Source: Actinomycetota bacterium
GTDB taxonomy: Bacteria; Actinomycetota; Actinomycetes; Actinomycetales; Kineosporiaceae
DNA length: 40,404 nucleotides
Assembly (NCBI GenBank): GCA_016213575.1
Contig: JACRAB010000265.1
Location: 1 to 40,404, forward strand
Direction of reading: 5' to 3'
Position 1 is the stretch's first letter. Every line of letters begins with the position of its first letter. The notes under the pieces were generated by a model. The model was not told the origin of the DNA. It did not search any database and saw only the letters and a list, made by a program, of their open reading frames with translations. The translations under genes were made by a program, and so were the position numbers. Below, one piece after another: positions 24,682 through 38,285 of the stretch.

Positions 24682-25778
24682 GCGGCCCGACCCGGCTGCG
24701 CGTCGGCGCCGGTACCGCGGGCGACCCGGCCGGCCCGAACGCCTACGACGTCGTCGTCGGGCACGACCTCCTCGGCGCGCTGCCGGGCCTGCTCGCGGGC
24801 GCGCAGCGGGTGCTCGTCGTCCATCCCGCCGGTCTGCGCGCGCGCGGCGAGGCGGTCCGGGCGGACCTGCTCGCGGCCGGGTTCGAGGCCTATGTCACCG
24901 AGGTCCCGGACGGCGAGGCGGCCAAGACCGCCGGCGTCCTCGCCGACTGCTGGGGCGTGCTCGGGCGGGCCGGCTTCACCCGGACCGACGCGGTCGTCGG
25001 CGTCGGCGGGGGAGCGGTGACCGACCTCGCGGGCTTCGTCGCGTCGACGTGGCTGCGCGGGGTGCGGGTCGTCCAGGTCCCGACGACGCTGCTCGCGATG
25101 GTCGACGCGGCGGTCGGCGGCAAGACCGGCATCAACACCGCGGAGGGCAAGAACCTCGTCGGCGCGTTCCACCCGCCGGCCGGCGTGCTCTGCGACCTGT
25201 CGGCGCTGGCGACCCTGCCGCCGGACGACCTCGTCGCCGGCCTCGCCGAGGTCGTCAAGACCGGCTTCATCGCCGACCCGCGGATCCTCGACCTGATCGA
25301 GGGCGACCGCGCCGCGGCGACGTCCTGGGACTCCCCGGTGCTCCGTGAGCTCGTCGAGCGCAGCGTCGCCGTCAAGGCCCGCGTCGTCACCGAGGACCTC
25401 AAGGAGTCCCACCTGCGAGAGATCCTCAACTACGGCCACACCTTCGGCCACGCCGTCGAGCAGGTCGAGGGGTACACCTGGCGGCACGGCGCGGCGGTGA
25501 GCCTGGGCATGGTCTTCGCCGCCGAGCTCGGGCGGCTCGCCGGGAGCACCCCGGCGGCCCTCGTCGACCGGCACCGTGAGGTGCTCGGCACCCTCGGCCT
25601 CCCGCTGACCTACCCGGCGGGCCGCTGGGAGACCCTGCTCGACGTCATGCGCCGGGACAAGAAGACCCGCGGCGACCTGCTGCGCTTCGTCGTCCTCGAG
25701 GACGTCGGCCGGCCGGTGCGGCTCGAGGGCCCCGACCCCGACCTGCTCGTCGGGGCCTACGCGGCCGTCAGCGCGTAG
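24678..25778 (+). CDS. aroB: 3-dehydroquinate synthase
   Basis: NAD- and metal-dependent cyclisation of DAHP to 3-dehydroquinate. Family motifs are GVGGGAVTDLAGFVAST, the PTTLLAMVDAAVGGKTGIN substrate segment, GLAEVVKTGF with the metal-binding Glu, and NYGHTFGHAVE with the metal-binding His. Length 366 aa. GTG 24678 overlaps the aroK stop. Its last 11 bases overlap the 3' end of the convergent HxlR-type gene. Confidence 0.97.
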   Translation: MSGPTRLRVGAGTAGDPAGPNAYDVVVGHDLLGALPGLLAGAQRVLVVHPAGLRARGEAVRADLLAAGFEAYVTEVPDGEAAKTAGVLADCWGVLGRAGFTRTDAVVGVGGGAVTDLAGFVASTWLRGVRVVQVPTTLLAMVDAAVGGKTGINTAEGKNLVGAFHPPAGVLCDLSALATLPPDDLVAGLAEVVKTGFIADPRILDLIEGDRAAATSWDSPVLRELVERSVAVKARVVTEDLKESHLREILNYGHTFGHAVEQVEGYTWRHGAAVSLGMVFAAELGRLAGSTPAALVDRHREVLGTLGLPLTYPAGRWETLLDVMRRDKKTRGDLLRFVVLEDVGRPVRLEGPDPDLLVGAYAAVSA

Positions 25779-26481
25779 CCCCCGTCCCGACCCGCCCGGC
25801 GGCGGCCGGCGGCCGCGGGACCGCGGCGAACGGCGACCGGGCGAACCAGCCGGGCAGCGCGCGCCGGACGCCGGACGGTGCCTCGACGCTCACCGTGCCG
25901 GACCGCACCAGGGCGGGCCACGACAGGTCCCCGTTCCACCACCGCGTGACGCCGAGCAGCGAGCCGGTGACCGACGCCGCGACCGGGTGCCCGGGGTCGG
26001 CGTCGCAGACGTCCACGTCGTCGGCGCTGATGACGAGCCACCAGTCCCGGTCGACGACGCCGGGGTCGGTGAACCGGAACCGCACGACGGTCCGGGGCCG
26101 CGGGACCGCCGCGAGGTCGACGTTGCGGTGCATGTCCCACAGCAGCAGCTTCGGGTCGAGGTCCGCGTCGCCGATCTCGCCGATCCAGCGGGTGCCCCAC
26201 GCGCCGAGCGCCTCGACGACGGGGCGCAGCTCGCGGCCCGCGTCGGTGAGCACGTAGCGGACGTCGGTGCCGTCCTCGACCCGGCGGACGAGGCCGGCCC
26301 GGGTGAGCTGCTGGAGCCGGCGGGAGAGCAGCGTCGGGGACATCCGCGGCAGCCCGCGGCGCAGGTCGTTGAACCGCTCGCTGCCGGTCACGAGCTCGCG
26401 GACGAGCAGCAGCGTCCAGCGCTCGTCGAGGAGCTCCATCGCCTTCGCCACCGGGCAGAACTGGTGATACGGGGCACCCAT
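25768..26481 (-). CDS. HxlR family transcriptional regulator with a C-terminal extension
   Basis: Winged-helix regulator (237 aa). Residues 1-95 are the HxlR domain, starting MGAPYHQFCPVAKAMELL with the conserved Cys9 seen in redox- or electrophile-responsive members, then ERWTLLLVRELVTG, LSRRLQQLTRAGLV and VRYVLTDAGRELRPV. Residues about 110-225 form an extra domain that resembles SCP2-like sterol-carrier domains attached to some actinobacterial HxlR proteins. ATG 26481 is preferred because TACCGT lies 6 nt upstream. It is divergent from the methyltransferase gene and probably controls it and itself. It is convergent with aroB and overlaps its last 11 bases. Confidence 0.88.
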   Translation of the reverse strand: MGAPYHQFCPVAKAMELLDERWTLLLVRELVTGSERFNDLRRGLPRMSPTLLSRRLQQLTRAGLVRRVEDGTDVRYVLTDAGRELRPVVEALGAWGTRWIGEIGDADLDPKLLLWDMHRNVDLAAVPRPRTVVRFRFTDPGVVDRDWWLVISADDVDVCDADPGHPVAASVTGSLLGVTRWWNGDLSWPALVRSGTVSVEAPSGVRRALPGWFARSPFAAVPRPPAAAGRVGTGATR

Positions 26482-26487
26482 CGCTCC

Positions 26488-26493
26488 ACGGTA
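26488..26493 (-). promoter_or_regulatory. -10 box of the HxlR-type gene, leaderless type
   Basis: TACCGT on the minus strand, 6 nt before ATG 26481. It overlaps the small palindrome CGGTACCG (26489-26496), which could be a regulator half-site. Confidence 0.45.
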
Positions 26494-26517
26494 CCGACCG
26501 GACCGCGGTGCAGAGCG

Positions 26518-26532
26518 GTACAGATCGTGTAC
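26518..26532. promoter_or_regulatory. Candidate operator in the HxlR/methyltransferase intergenic region
   Basis: GTACA-GATCG-TGTAC is a perfect 5-bp dyad with a 5-nt centre, lying next to the expected -35 of the methyltransferase gene. Two more GGTACC palindromes lie at 26489-26496 and 26538-26547. HxlR regulators such as YodB bind dyads with TAC...GTA ends, so autoregulation and control of the divergent gene is plausible. Confidence 0.45.
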
Positions 26533-26555
26533 TAGGTGCGGTACCGCCCTCTTCC

Positions 26556-26561
26556 TACGGT
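26556..26561 (+). promoter_or_regulatory. -10 box of the methyltransferase gene, leaderless type
   Basis: TACGGT, 6 nt before ATG 26568, so the mRNA should start at or just before the ATG. Confidence 0.5.
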
Positions 26562-26567
26562 GGCCGC

Positions 26568-27455
26568 ATGTCCACGAACACCGCGCACCAGCGCGCAGAC
26601 CAGAGTGCACAGTCCGCCACCTACCACGTCGGCGACGACGCCGACCGGGTCCTCAAGGCCCGCCACGCGACGATGTGGGCGCTCGGGGACTTCCCCTCCG
26701 TCGCCCACCGCGTCATCCCGCACCTCGGCGCCGACCTCGTCGAGGCGGCCGGCCTCCGCGCCGGCCAGCGCGTCCTCGACGTCGGGGCCGGGTCCGGCAA
26801 CGCGGCGCTCCCGGCCGCCGTCCGCGGCGCGGCCGTCGTCGCCTCCGACCTCACGCCCGCGCTCCTCGACGCCGGCCGGGCCGAGGCGGCCGCGCTGGGC
26901 GCCGACGTCGCGGCCCGCCTCGACTGGCAGGTCGCCGACGCCGAGGCGCTGCCCTTCGGCGACGGGGAGTTCGACGTCGTCCTGTCGAGCGTCGGCGTCA
27001 TGTTCGCGCCGCACCACCGGGACGCGGCCGCCGAGCTGCTGCGGGTCACCCGCCCCGGCGGCACGATCGCGCTGGCGAACTGGACGCCGCAGGGCTTCGT
27101 CGGCCGGCTGTTCACCGCCATGAAGCCGTTCGCCGCCCCGCCGCCGCCCGGTGCGCAGCCGCCGCCGCTGTGGGGCGACGAGGACCACGTGCGGTCCCTG
27201 CTCGGGGCGGGGGCGGCCGCGCTGCACCTCGAGCGGCGCCAGGTGCGCGTGGAAGGCTTCACCTCGGGTGCGCAGTGGCGGGACCTGTTCAAGGCCGCCT
27301 ACGGGCCCACGGTGGCCGCCTACGCGGCCCTGGCGGACCGGCCGGACGACGTCGCCGCCCTGGACGCCGCCCTGGCCGCTCTCGGCGACGACGCCCTCGA
27401 GGACGGCGTCATGCAGTGGGAGTACCTGCTCGTCGTGGCGGAACGGGGCCGTTAG
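26568..27455 (+). CDS. SAM-dependent methyltransferase (class I, UbiE-like)
   Basis: 295-aa protein. SAM-binding motif I is VLDVGAGSGN (residues 69-78), followed by the acidic post-I segment VVASDLTPALLDAGR, motif II DVVLSSVGVMFAPHH and LLRVTRPGGTIALANW. The C-terminal half is substrate-specific and not recognised. ATG 26568 fits the TACGGT box 6 nt upstream; an upstream in-frame GTG at 26508 is within the operator region and rejected. Paired divergently with an HxlR regulator, so it is likely induced by that regulator's signal. The substrate is unknown. Its stop codon overlaps the -10 box of aroQ. Confidence 0.88.
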   Translation: MSTNTAHQRADQSAQSATYHVGDDADRVLKARHATMWALGDFPSVAHRVIPHLGADLVEAAGLRAGQRVLDVGAGSGNAALPAAVRGAAVVASDLTPALLDAGRAEAAALGADVAARLDWQVADAEALPFGDGEFDVVLSSVGVMFAPHHRDAAAELLRVTRPGGTIALANWTPQGFVGRLFTAMKPFAAPPPPGAQPPPLWGDEDHVRSLLGAGAAALHLERRQVRVEGFTSGAQWRDLFKAAYGPTVAAYAALADRPDDVAALDAALAALGDDALEDGVMQWEYLLVVAERGR

Positions 27456-27458
27456 GCT
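27453..27458 (+). promoter_or_regulatory. Possible -10 box of aroQ
   Basis: TAGGCT, 8 nt before GTG 27467; it includes the methyltransferase stop codon. It would give aroQ expression separate from the HxlR-controlled gene. Confidence 0.35.
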
Positions 27459-27466
27459 CGGCGGCC

Positions 27467-27916
27467 GTGAGCAGCCCGCGCGTCCTCGTCCTCAACGGCC
27501 CCAACCTCGGCCGGCTCGGCACCCGGGAGCCGGAGGTCTACGGCCACGAGACGATCGAGGACCTCGCGGCCCGCTGCCGCGGCGTGGCCGACGAGCTGGG
27601 CCTGGCCGCCGACGTCCGGCAGACCGACGACGAGGCCACGCTCGTCGGCTGGCTGCACGAGGCCGTCGACACCCGCTCCCACGTCGTGCTCAACCCGGCG
27701 GCGTTCACGCACTACAGCTACGCCGTCCGGGACGCGTGCGCGCAGGTCACGAGCGCCGGCCTGACGCTCGTCGAGGTGCACCTGTCGAACCCCGCGACGC
27801 GCGAGACGTTCCGTCACACGAGCGTCGTCGCGGGGGTCTCGACGGGCACCGTCGCCGGGTTCGGCCTCGGCTCGTACGACCTCGCGCTGCGCGCCGTCGC
27901 CGCGCGCGCCCGGTAG
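27467..27916 (+). CDS. aroQ: Type II 3-dehydroquinate dehydratase
   Basis: Trans-dehydration of 3-dehydroquinate to 3-dehydroshikimate. The 149 aa match the dodecameric type II enzyme: LNGPNLGRLGTREPEVYG with the catalytic Arg and Tyr near residues 20-25, NPAAFTHYSYAVRDA, and EVHLSNPATRETFRHTS with the catalytic His. GTG 27467 is 11 nt after the methyltransferase stop. Together with aroB, aroE, aroK and aroC most of the shikimate route is in this window; aroA and DAHP synthase are not. Confidence 0.96.
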   Translation: MSSPRVLVLNGPNLGRLGTREPEVYGHETIEDLAARCRGVADELGLAADVRQTDDEATLVGWLHEAVDTRSHVVLNPAAFTHYSYAVRDACAQVTSAGLTLVEVHLSNPATRETFRHTSVVAGVSTGTVAGFGLGSYDLALRAVAARAR

Positions 27917-28004
27917 GATCTGACGGTCCGCCAGACCCCTGGCACAGACCCTTGACACCTCCGACGGGTGCACGCGTGCCCGCGACACCGATGAAGGCAG
28001 AACC

Positions 28005-28565
28005 GTGGCCACCACCAACGACCTGAAGAACGGCCTCGTGCTCAACCTCGACGGCAACCTCTGGGCCGTCGTCGAGTTCCAGCACGTCAAGCCCGGCAAG
28101 GGCGGCGCGTTCGTCCGCACGAAGCTCAAGAACGTCCTGTCCGGCAAGGTCGTCGACAAGACGTTCAACGCGGGCACGAAGGTCGACACCGCCACCGTCG
28201 ACAAGCGCGACATGCAGTACCTGTACAAGGACGGCACCGACTACGTCTTCATGGACACCAACACGTTCGACCAGCTCCTCGTGCCGGAGGTCACGGTCGG
28301 GGACGCCGCGCACTTCCTCCTGGAGAACATGGAGGCGATGGTCGCGACCCACGACGGGATCCCGCTCTACGTCGAGATGCCGACGTCCGTCGTCCTCGAG
28401 ATCACCTACACCGAGCCGGGTCTGCAGGGTGACCGCTCGACGGGCGGCACGAAGCCGGCGACCGTCGAGACCGGCTACGAGATCCAGGTGCCGCTGTTCC
28501 TCGAGACGGGCACGAAGGTCAAGGTCGACACCCGCGACGGCAGCTACCTCGGCCGGGTGAACTGA
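28005..28565 (+). CDS. efp: Translation elongation factor P
   Basis: Rescues ribosomes stalled at polyproline stretches. The 186 aa show the KOW-like N-domain with the loop KPGKGGAF, in which the tip Lys is K32, a central OB domain ([19 protein letters not shown]) and the C-terminal OB domain ending [21 protein letters not shown]. Lys at the tip instead of Arg fits the unmodified or lysine-type EF-P of actinobacteria. GTG 28005 has an AAGG site upstream. nusB follows after 4 nt. Confidence 0.97.
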   Translation: MATTNDLKNGLVLNLDGNLWAVVEFQHVKPGKGGAFVRTKLKNVLSGKVVDKTFNAGTKVDTATVDKRDMQYLYKDGTDYVFMDTNTFDQLLVPEVTVGDAAHFLLENMEAMVATHDGIPLYVEMPTSVVLEITYTEPGLQGDRSTGGTKPATVETGYEIQVPLFLETGTKVKVDTRDGSYLGRVN

Positions 28566-28569
28566 GCCC

Positions 28570-28977
28570 TTGGGCGCCCGGAGCAAGGCCCGCAAGCGGG
28601 CCCTCGACATCCTCTTCGAGGCCGACCAGCGCGGGCTGGCGGCCCTCGACGTGCTGCGTGAGCGGCGCGAGGCCGCCGAGCCCCCGGTGGGGGACTACTC
28701 GGCGCAGATCGTCGAGGGGGTCGTCGCCGAGCGGGAGCGGATCGACGAGCTGCTGTCGACGTACTCGCACGGCTGGACGCTCGAGCGGATGCCCGGCGTC
28801 GACCGCTGCGTGCTGCGCATCGGCGCCTGGGAGCTGCTCTACAACGACGACGTCCCGGACGCCGTCGCCATCGACGAGGCCGTCGAGCTCGCCCGGTCGC
28901 TGTCGACCGACGAGTCGCCGTCCTTCGTCAACGGCCTGCTCGGCCGGCTGCTCACCGTGGCGGGACGCCCCGCCTGA
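28570..28977 (+). CDS. nusB: Transcription antitermination protein NusB
   Basis: RNA-binding antitermination factor acting on rRNA operons with NusE. The 135 aa are all-helical with the typical N-terminus GARSKARKRALDILFEADQRG and C-terminal VAIDEAVELARSLSTDESPSFVNGLLGRL. The likely start is the rare TTG 28570, 4 nt after the efp stop, with no clear ribosome binding site; translation is probably coupled to efp. No ATG or GTG in frame would give a complete protein. Confidence 0.94.
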   Translation: MGARSKARKRALDILFEADQRGLAALDVLRERREAAEPPVGDYSAQIVEGVVAERERIDELLSTYSHGWTLERMPGVDRCVLRIGAWELLYNDDVPDAVAIDEAVELARSLSTDESPSFVNGLLGRLLTVAGRPA

Positions 28978-29039
28978 CACCGGTGAGACCCGTCGCCGCT
29001 GCGCCCACCGGACGCGCTGGACGACGGGCTGACGGGCTG

Positions 29040-29081
29040 ACGGCCCGGACCGCACCCGCGCAGGCGGGGCGTCCGGGCCGT
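29040..29081. terminator. Bidirectional hairpin between nusB and bldD
   Basis: ACGGCCCGGAC (29040-29050) and GTCCGGGCCGT (29071-29081) form a perfect 11-bp stem with a 20-nt loop, placed between the convergent nusB and bldD genes. It can serve both transcripts. Confidence 0.7.
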
Positions 29082-29091
29082 TCCGCTGCTG

Positions 29092-29589
29092 TCAGTCCTC
29101 GGCGGCGACGGCGCGTCGCGCGTCGGCGTTGAGGACGCCCCACGCGATGAGCTGCTCGGCGAGGACGGCCGGCGGCACGTCGTAGATCACGGCGAGCGTG
29201 CGGAGGTCGTCCGTACGGATGGAGAGCACCTTGCCGTTGTAGTCGCCGCGCTGGCCCTGGATCGTCGCGGCGTACCGCGCGAGGGGACCGGCCTTCTCGG
29301 CGGGGACGGACTGGAGACGCTCGAGGTCGAGGACCAGCTTCGGCGGCGGCTCGCTGCTGCCCGTCGGGGCAGCGTCGGGCAGGAGCGCCTGCACCGGCAC
29401 GCCGTAGAAGTCGGCGAGTTCGGCGAGCCGCTGGACGGTCACGGCGCGGTCACCTCGCTCGTAGGAGCCGACGACGACCGCCTTCCAGCGGCCCTCGGAC
29501 TTCTCCTCGACACCGTGCAGGGACAGACCCTGCTGGGTGCGGATCGCGCGGAGTCGGGCGCCAAGTGCCCGGGCGTAGTCGGAGGCCAT
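29092..29589 (-). CDS. bldD: Developmental transcription factor BldD
   Basis: c-di-GMP-responsive master repressor of actinobacterial development. The 165 aa equal the Streptomyces protein in length. The N-terminal helix-turn-helix (about residues 5-68, LGARLRAIRTQQGLSLHGVE, YERGDRAVTVQRLAEL) is followed by a linker and the C-terminal effector domain. The c-di-GMP signature RXD-X8-RXXD is intact at R114, D116, R125 and D128, the same positions I know from Streptomyces BldD. ATG 29589 starts MASDYARALG. Convergent to nusB and divergent from the pyr operon, as in many relatives. Confidence 0.96.
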   Translation of the reverse strand: MASDYARALGARLRAIRTQQGLSLHGVEEKSEGRWKAVVVGSYERGDRAVTVQRLAELADFYGVPVQALLPDAAPTGSSEPPPKLVLDLERLQSVPAEKAGPLARYAATIQGQRGDYNGKVLSIRTDDLRTLAVIYDVPPAVLAEQLIAWGVLNADARRAVAAED

Positions 29590-29596
29590 GCGCTGA

Positions 29597-29625
29597 TGGT
29601 CACGGAGAGTTACGTTTCTCGTCAA
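29597..29625 (-). promoter_or_regulatory. Possible bldD promoter with an overlapping dyad
   Basis: On the minus strand TTGACG (29625-29620) and TGACCA (29602-29597) are 17 nt apart, placing the mRNA start at the ATG. The imperfect dyad GTCAC-N5-GTTAC (plus strand 29599-29613) overlaps it; BldD autoregulates in Streptomyces through GTnAC-type sites, so it could be an operator. Confidence 0.4.
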
Positions 29626-31481
<1,856 letters not shown>

Positions 31482-31485
<4 letters not shown>

Positions 31486-32822
31486 CCACCACGACGGCCG
31501 GCACGACCTGGCTGGTCCGGCGCTCGCGCGTCCTCGGCGGCCAGCCGACCGACGTCCTCGTCGAGAACGGCGTCGTCGCCGAGATCGGCCCGGGCCTGTC
31601 CGCGGCCGGCGCGAGCGTGCTCGACGCCGACGGCCTCGTCCTCCTGCCGGGCCTCGTCGACCTGCACACCCACCTGCGCGAGCCGGGCCGGGAGGACGCC
31701 GAGACCGTCGAGACCGGCTCCCAGGCGGCCGCCCGCGGCGGCTTCACCGCCGTGCACGCGATGGCGAACACCGACCCGGTCGCGGACACCGCGGGCGTCG
31801 TCGAGCAGGTCTGGCGGCTCGGCCGCCGCTCGGGCTGGGTCGACGTCCGCCCGGTCGGTGCCGTGACGGTGGGCCTGGCGGGGGAGCGGCTCGCCGAGCT
31901 CGGCGCGATGGCCGACTCCGCGGCCGGCGTCCGGGTCTTCTCGGACGACGGGAAGTGCGTCAGCGACGCGGTCCTCATGCGCCGGGCGCTGGAGTACGTC
32001 AAGGCGTTCGACGGCGTCGTCGCCCAGCACGCCCAGGAGCCGCGGCTCACGGACGGCGCCCAGATGCACGAGGGCGCGGTCTCGGCCGTCCTCGGGCTGC
32101 GTGGCTGGCCGGCGGTCGCCGAGGAGGCGATCATCGCCCGCGACGTCCTGCTCGCGGGGCACGTCGGCTCCCGCCTGCACGTGTGCCACCTGTCGACGGC
32201 CGGCTCGGTCGAGATCGTCCGCTGGGCCAAGGGCCGGGGCATCGACGTCACCGCCGAGGTCACCCCGCACCACCTGCTCCTCACCGACGAGGAGGTGCGC
32301 AGCTACGACCCGGTCTTCAAGGTGAACCCGCCGCTGCGCACCGCCGAGGACGTCATGGCGCTGCGCGAGGCCCTCGCCGACGGCACGATCGACATCGTCG
32401 CCACCGACCACGCCCCGCACCCGGTCGAGGACAAGGACTGCGAGTGGGCCGCGGCCGCGATGGGGATGACCGGGCTGGAGACGGCGCTGTCGGTCGTCCA
32501 GCACACGATGGTCGAGACCGGGCTGCTCGACTGGGCCGGCGTCGCGCAGCGGATGTCGGCGGCCCCGGCCCGGATCGGCCGGGTCGCCGACCAGGGCCGC
32601 CCGCTCGTCGTCGGCGAGCCCGCCCACCTCACGCTCGTCGACCCGGCGGCCCGCTGGACCGTCGAGCCGCACACGATGGCCACGATGGGCCGCAACTCGC
32701 CGTTCCGCGGCCGTGAGCTGCCCGGCCAGGTCGTCGCGACGTTCTACGCCGGGCACCCGACGGTCCTCGACGGCAAGCTCGCCGGGCCGCGCCCGGGCAC
32801 CACCCCCGGGAGGGACGCATGA
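31482..32822 (+). CDS. pyrC: Dihydroorotase
   Basis: Zinc amidohydrolase that cyclises carbamoyl aspartate. The 446-aa class I type has [17 protein letters not shown] with the first metal-binding histidines and RVHVCHLST-like [14 protein letters not shown]. It also has the second metal region VTPHHLLLT and catalytic Asp in [15 protein letters not shown] 31482 overlaps the pyrB stop by 4 nt. The carA ATG overlaps its stop directly; the small PH-domain gene often found between pyrC and carA in other actinobacteria is absent. Confidence 0.97.
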
Positions 32823-33993
32823 CCGCGACGACGACCGGCGGCACGACGACCGGCGCGACGACGGGCCCCGGCCCGGCGGTGCTCGTCCTCGAGGACGGCC
32901 GCACCTGGCGCGGGCAGGCCTACGGGGCCGTCGGCTCGACGGTCGGGGAGGCGGTCTTCTCGACCGGCATGACCGGCTACCAGGAGACCCTCACCGACCC
33001 CTCGTACCACCGGCAGGTCGTCGTCATGACGGCGCCGCACATCGGCAACACGGGCGTCAACGACGAGGACGGAGAGTCCCGGCGGATCTGGGTCGCGGGC
33101 TACGTCGTCCGCGACCCGGCCCGGCGCGCGTCGAGCTGGCGCTCGCGCCGCGAGCTCGTCGACGAGCTGGCCGCCCAGGGCGTCGTCGGGATCAGCGGGG
33201 TCGACACCCGCGCGATCACCCGGCACCTGCGCGAGCGCGGCGCGATGCGGGTCGGCGTGTTCTCCGGCGAGGCCGCGCAGCGGCCGGACGACGCCCTGCT
33301 CGCCGAGGTCCGCGGCGCCCCGCAGATGACCGGCGCCGACCTCGCCGGCGAGGTCTCCACGGACGCCGCCTACGTCGTCCCGGCGATCGGCGCGAAGCGT
33401 TTCACGGTCGCCGCGGTCGACCTCGGCATCAAGTCGATGACGCCGCACCGGATGGCGCAGCGCGGGATGGAGGTGCACGTCCTGCCGGCGACCGCGACGC
33501 TCGACGACATCCTGGCGACCGGCGCCGACGGGGTGTTCTTCTCCAACGGCCCCGGCGACCCGGGCGCCGCGACGCACCCCGTCGAGCTGCTCCGCGAGGT
33601 GCTCGGCCGGCGGATCCCGTTCTTCGGCATCTGCTTCGGCTACCAGATCCTCGGCCGGGCGCTCGGGTTCGGCTCGTACATGCTCGGCTACGGCCACCGC
33701 GGGATCAACCAGCCGGTCATGGACCGCACGACCGGCAAGGTCGAGGTCACCGCGCACAACCACGGCTTCGCCGTCGACGCCCCGGTCGACGGGCCCGCCG
33801 ACACGCCCTTCGGCCGCGCCGAGGTGAGCCACGTCTGCCTCAACGACGGCGTCGTCGAGGGCCTGCGCTGCCTCGACGTGCCGGCGTTCTCCGTGCAGTA
33901 CCACCCGGAGGCGGCCGCCGGCCCGCACGACGCCGCGTACCTGTTCGACCGGTTCGCCGACCTCATGGCGGACCAGACCGGGAAGAAGGCCTG

Positions 33994-33994
<1 letters not shown>
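32819..33994 (+). CDS. carA: Carbamoyl-phosphate synthase small subunit
   Basis: Glutamine amidotransferase subunit that supplies ammonia to CarB. The N-terminal CPSase domain has [14 protein letters not shown] and [16 protein letters not shown]. The class I GATase triad is C272 (FFGICFGYQ), H362 and E364 (VQYHPEAA). The residue two after the Cys loop is Tyr where Asn or His is more common (GYQ for GNQ/GHQ). The 391 aa are normal. ATG 32819 overlaps the pyrC stop; its own stop overlaps the carB ATG. Confidence 0.97.
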
Positions 33995-37316
<3,322 letters not shown>

Positions 37317-37320
<4 letters not shown>

Positions 37321-38285
37321 GCGCCGCGACAGGCGGCCCGGCGGCCGGCACCCCGGCCGCCGAGACCCTGGGCGCCCGGGACCGCCGTCCGGACCCGGTC
37401 CAGCTGCGCTGCGCCGTCCTCGCGAACGAGCCGGCCGGTGCGTACCGGCGGCTCGTCCTCGACGCGGGCGAGGCCGCCCGGCGGGCCCTGCCGGGCCAGT
37501 TCGCCGCGCTCGCGGTGGGGGAGCCGCCGACGGCGATGCTGCTGCGCCGCGCGGTGTCGATCCACGCCACGACCCCGGGCGACCGCCGGTTCGACGGCGC
37601 GGACACCCTCGAGATCGTCGTCGCGCCGCACGGCCCGGGCACCGAGTGGGTGACCCGCCGCCGGGCCGGTGACGTGCTCGACGTCGTCGCGCCGCTCGGC
37701 CGGCCGTTCCCCGCGCCCGAGGTCGGGGCGCCGACGGTGCTCGTCGGCGGCGGCTACGGCTCGGCGCCGCTGGTCTGGCTGGCCCGCGACCTGCGCGACG
37801 CCGGGCACCGGGTCGACGTCGTCCTCGGCGCCGCCTCGCGGGACAAGCTCTTCGGCCTCGAGGAGGCCGCAGCCGTCGTCGGGCCCGACCTCGTCCACGT
37901 GACGACGGACGACGGGTCGGCCGGGCTGCGGGGCCGGGTCACCGACGCGCTCGCGTCGCTCGCCCGGGACGGCGTCGTCGTCTACGCGTGCGGCCCGATG
38001 GCCATGCTCCGCGCCGTCCACGAGGTCGCGACCGCCGCCGGCGGCACCTCGTGGCTCGCCGTCGAGGAGTCGATGGCCTGCGGCATCGGGGTCTGCATGA
38101 CGTGCGTGCTGCCCGTGCGCGGCGAGGACGGCGTGACCCGGATGACGCGCTCGTGCGTCGAGGGGCCGACGTTCGACGGCGACCGGGTCCGCTGGGACGC
38201 GATCAGCATCGGCCCGGGCGGCGCGACGAGCGCCGTGCCGGCGGACTGCCTCGGTGCGCCGGTGGCGTCCGGGAAGGGGCACTGA
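37317..38285 (+). CDS. pyrK: Dihydroorotate dehydrogenase B, electron transfer subunit
   Basis: FAD and 2Fe-2S subunit that passes electrons from PyrD to NAD+. The 322 aa are longer than typical PyrK (about 260) because of an N-terminal Ala/Gly/Pro-rich stretch of about 30 residues and a short tail. FAD-binding region RRAVSIH, NAD-binding [17 protein letters not shown] motif [13 protein letters not shown], and the cluster cysteines C255, C260, C263 and C280 (CGIGVCMTC ... RSCVEGP). GTG 37317 overlaps the carB stop. It directly precedes pyrD, as expected for a class 1B pair. Confidence 0.92.

Noticed and set aside
27952-27980. Exact TTGACA upstream of efp
   Set aside because: No acceptable -10 box at 16-19 nt, so I do not call a promoter there.
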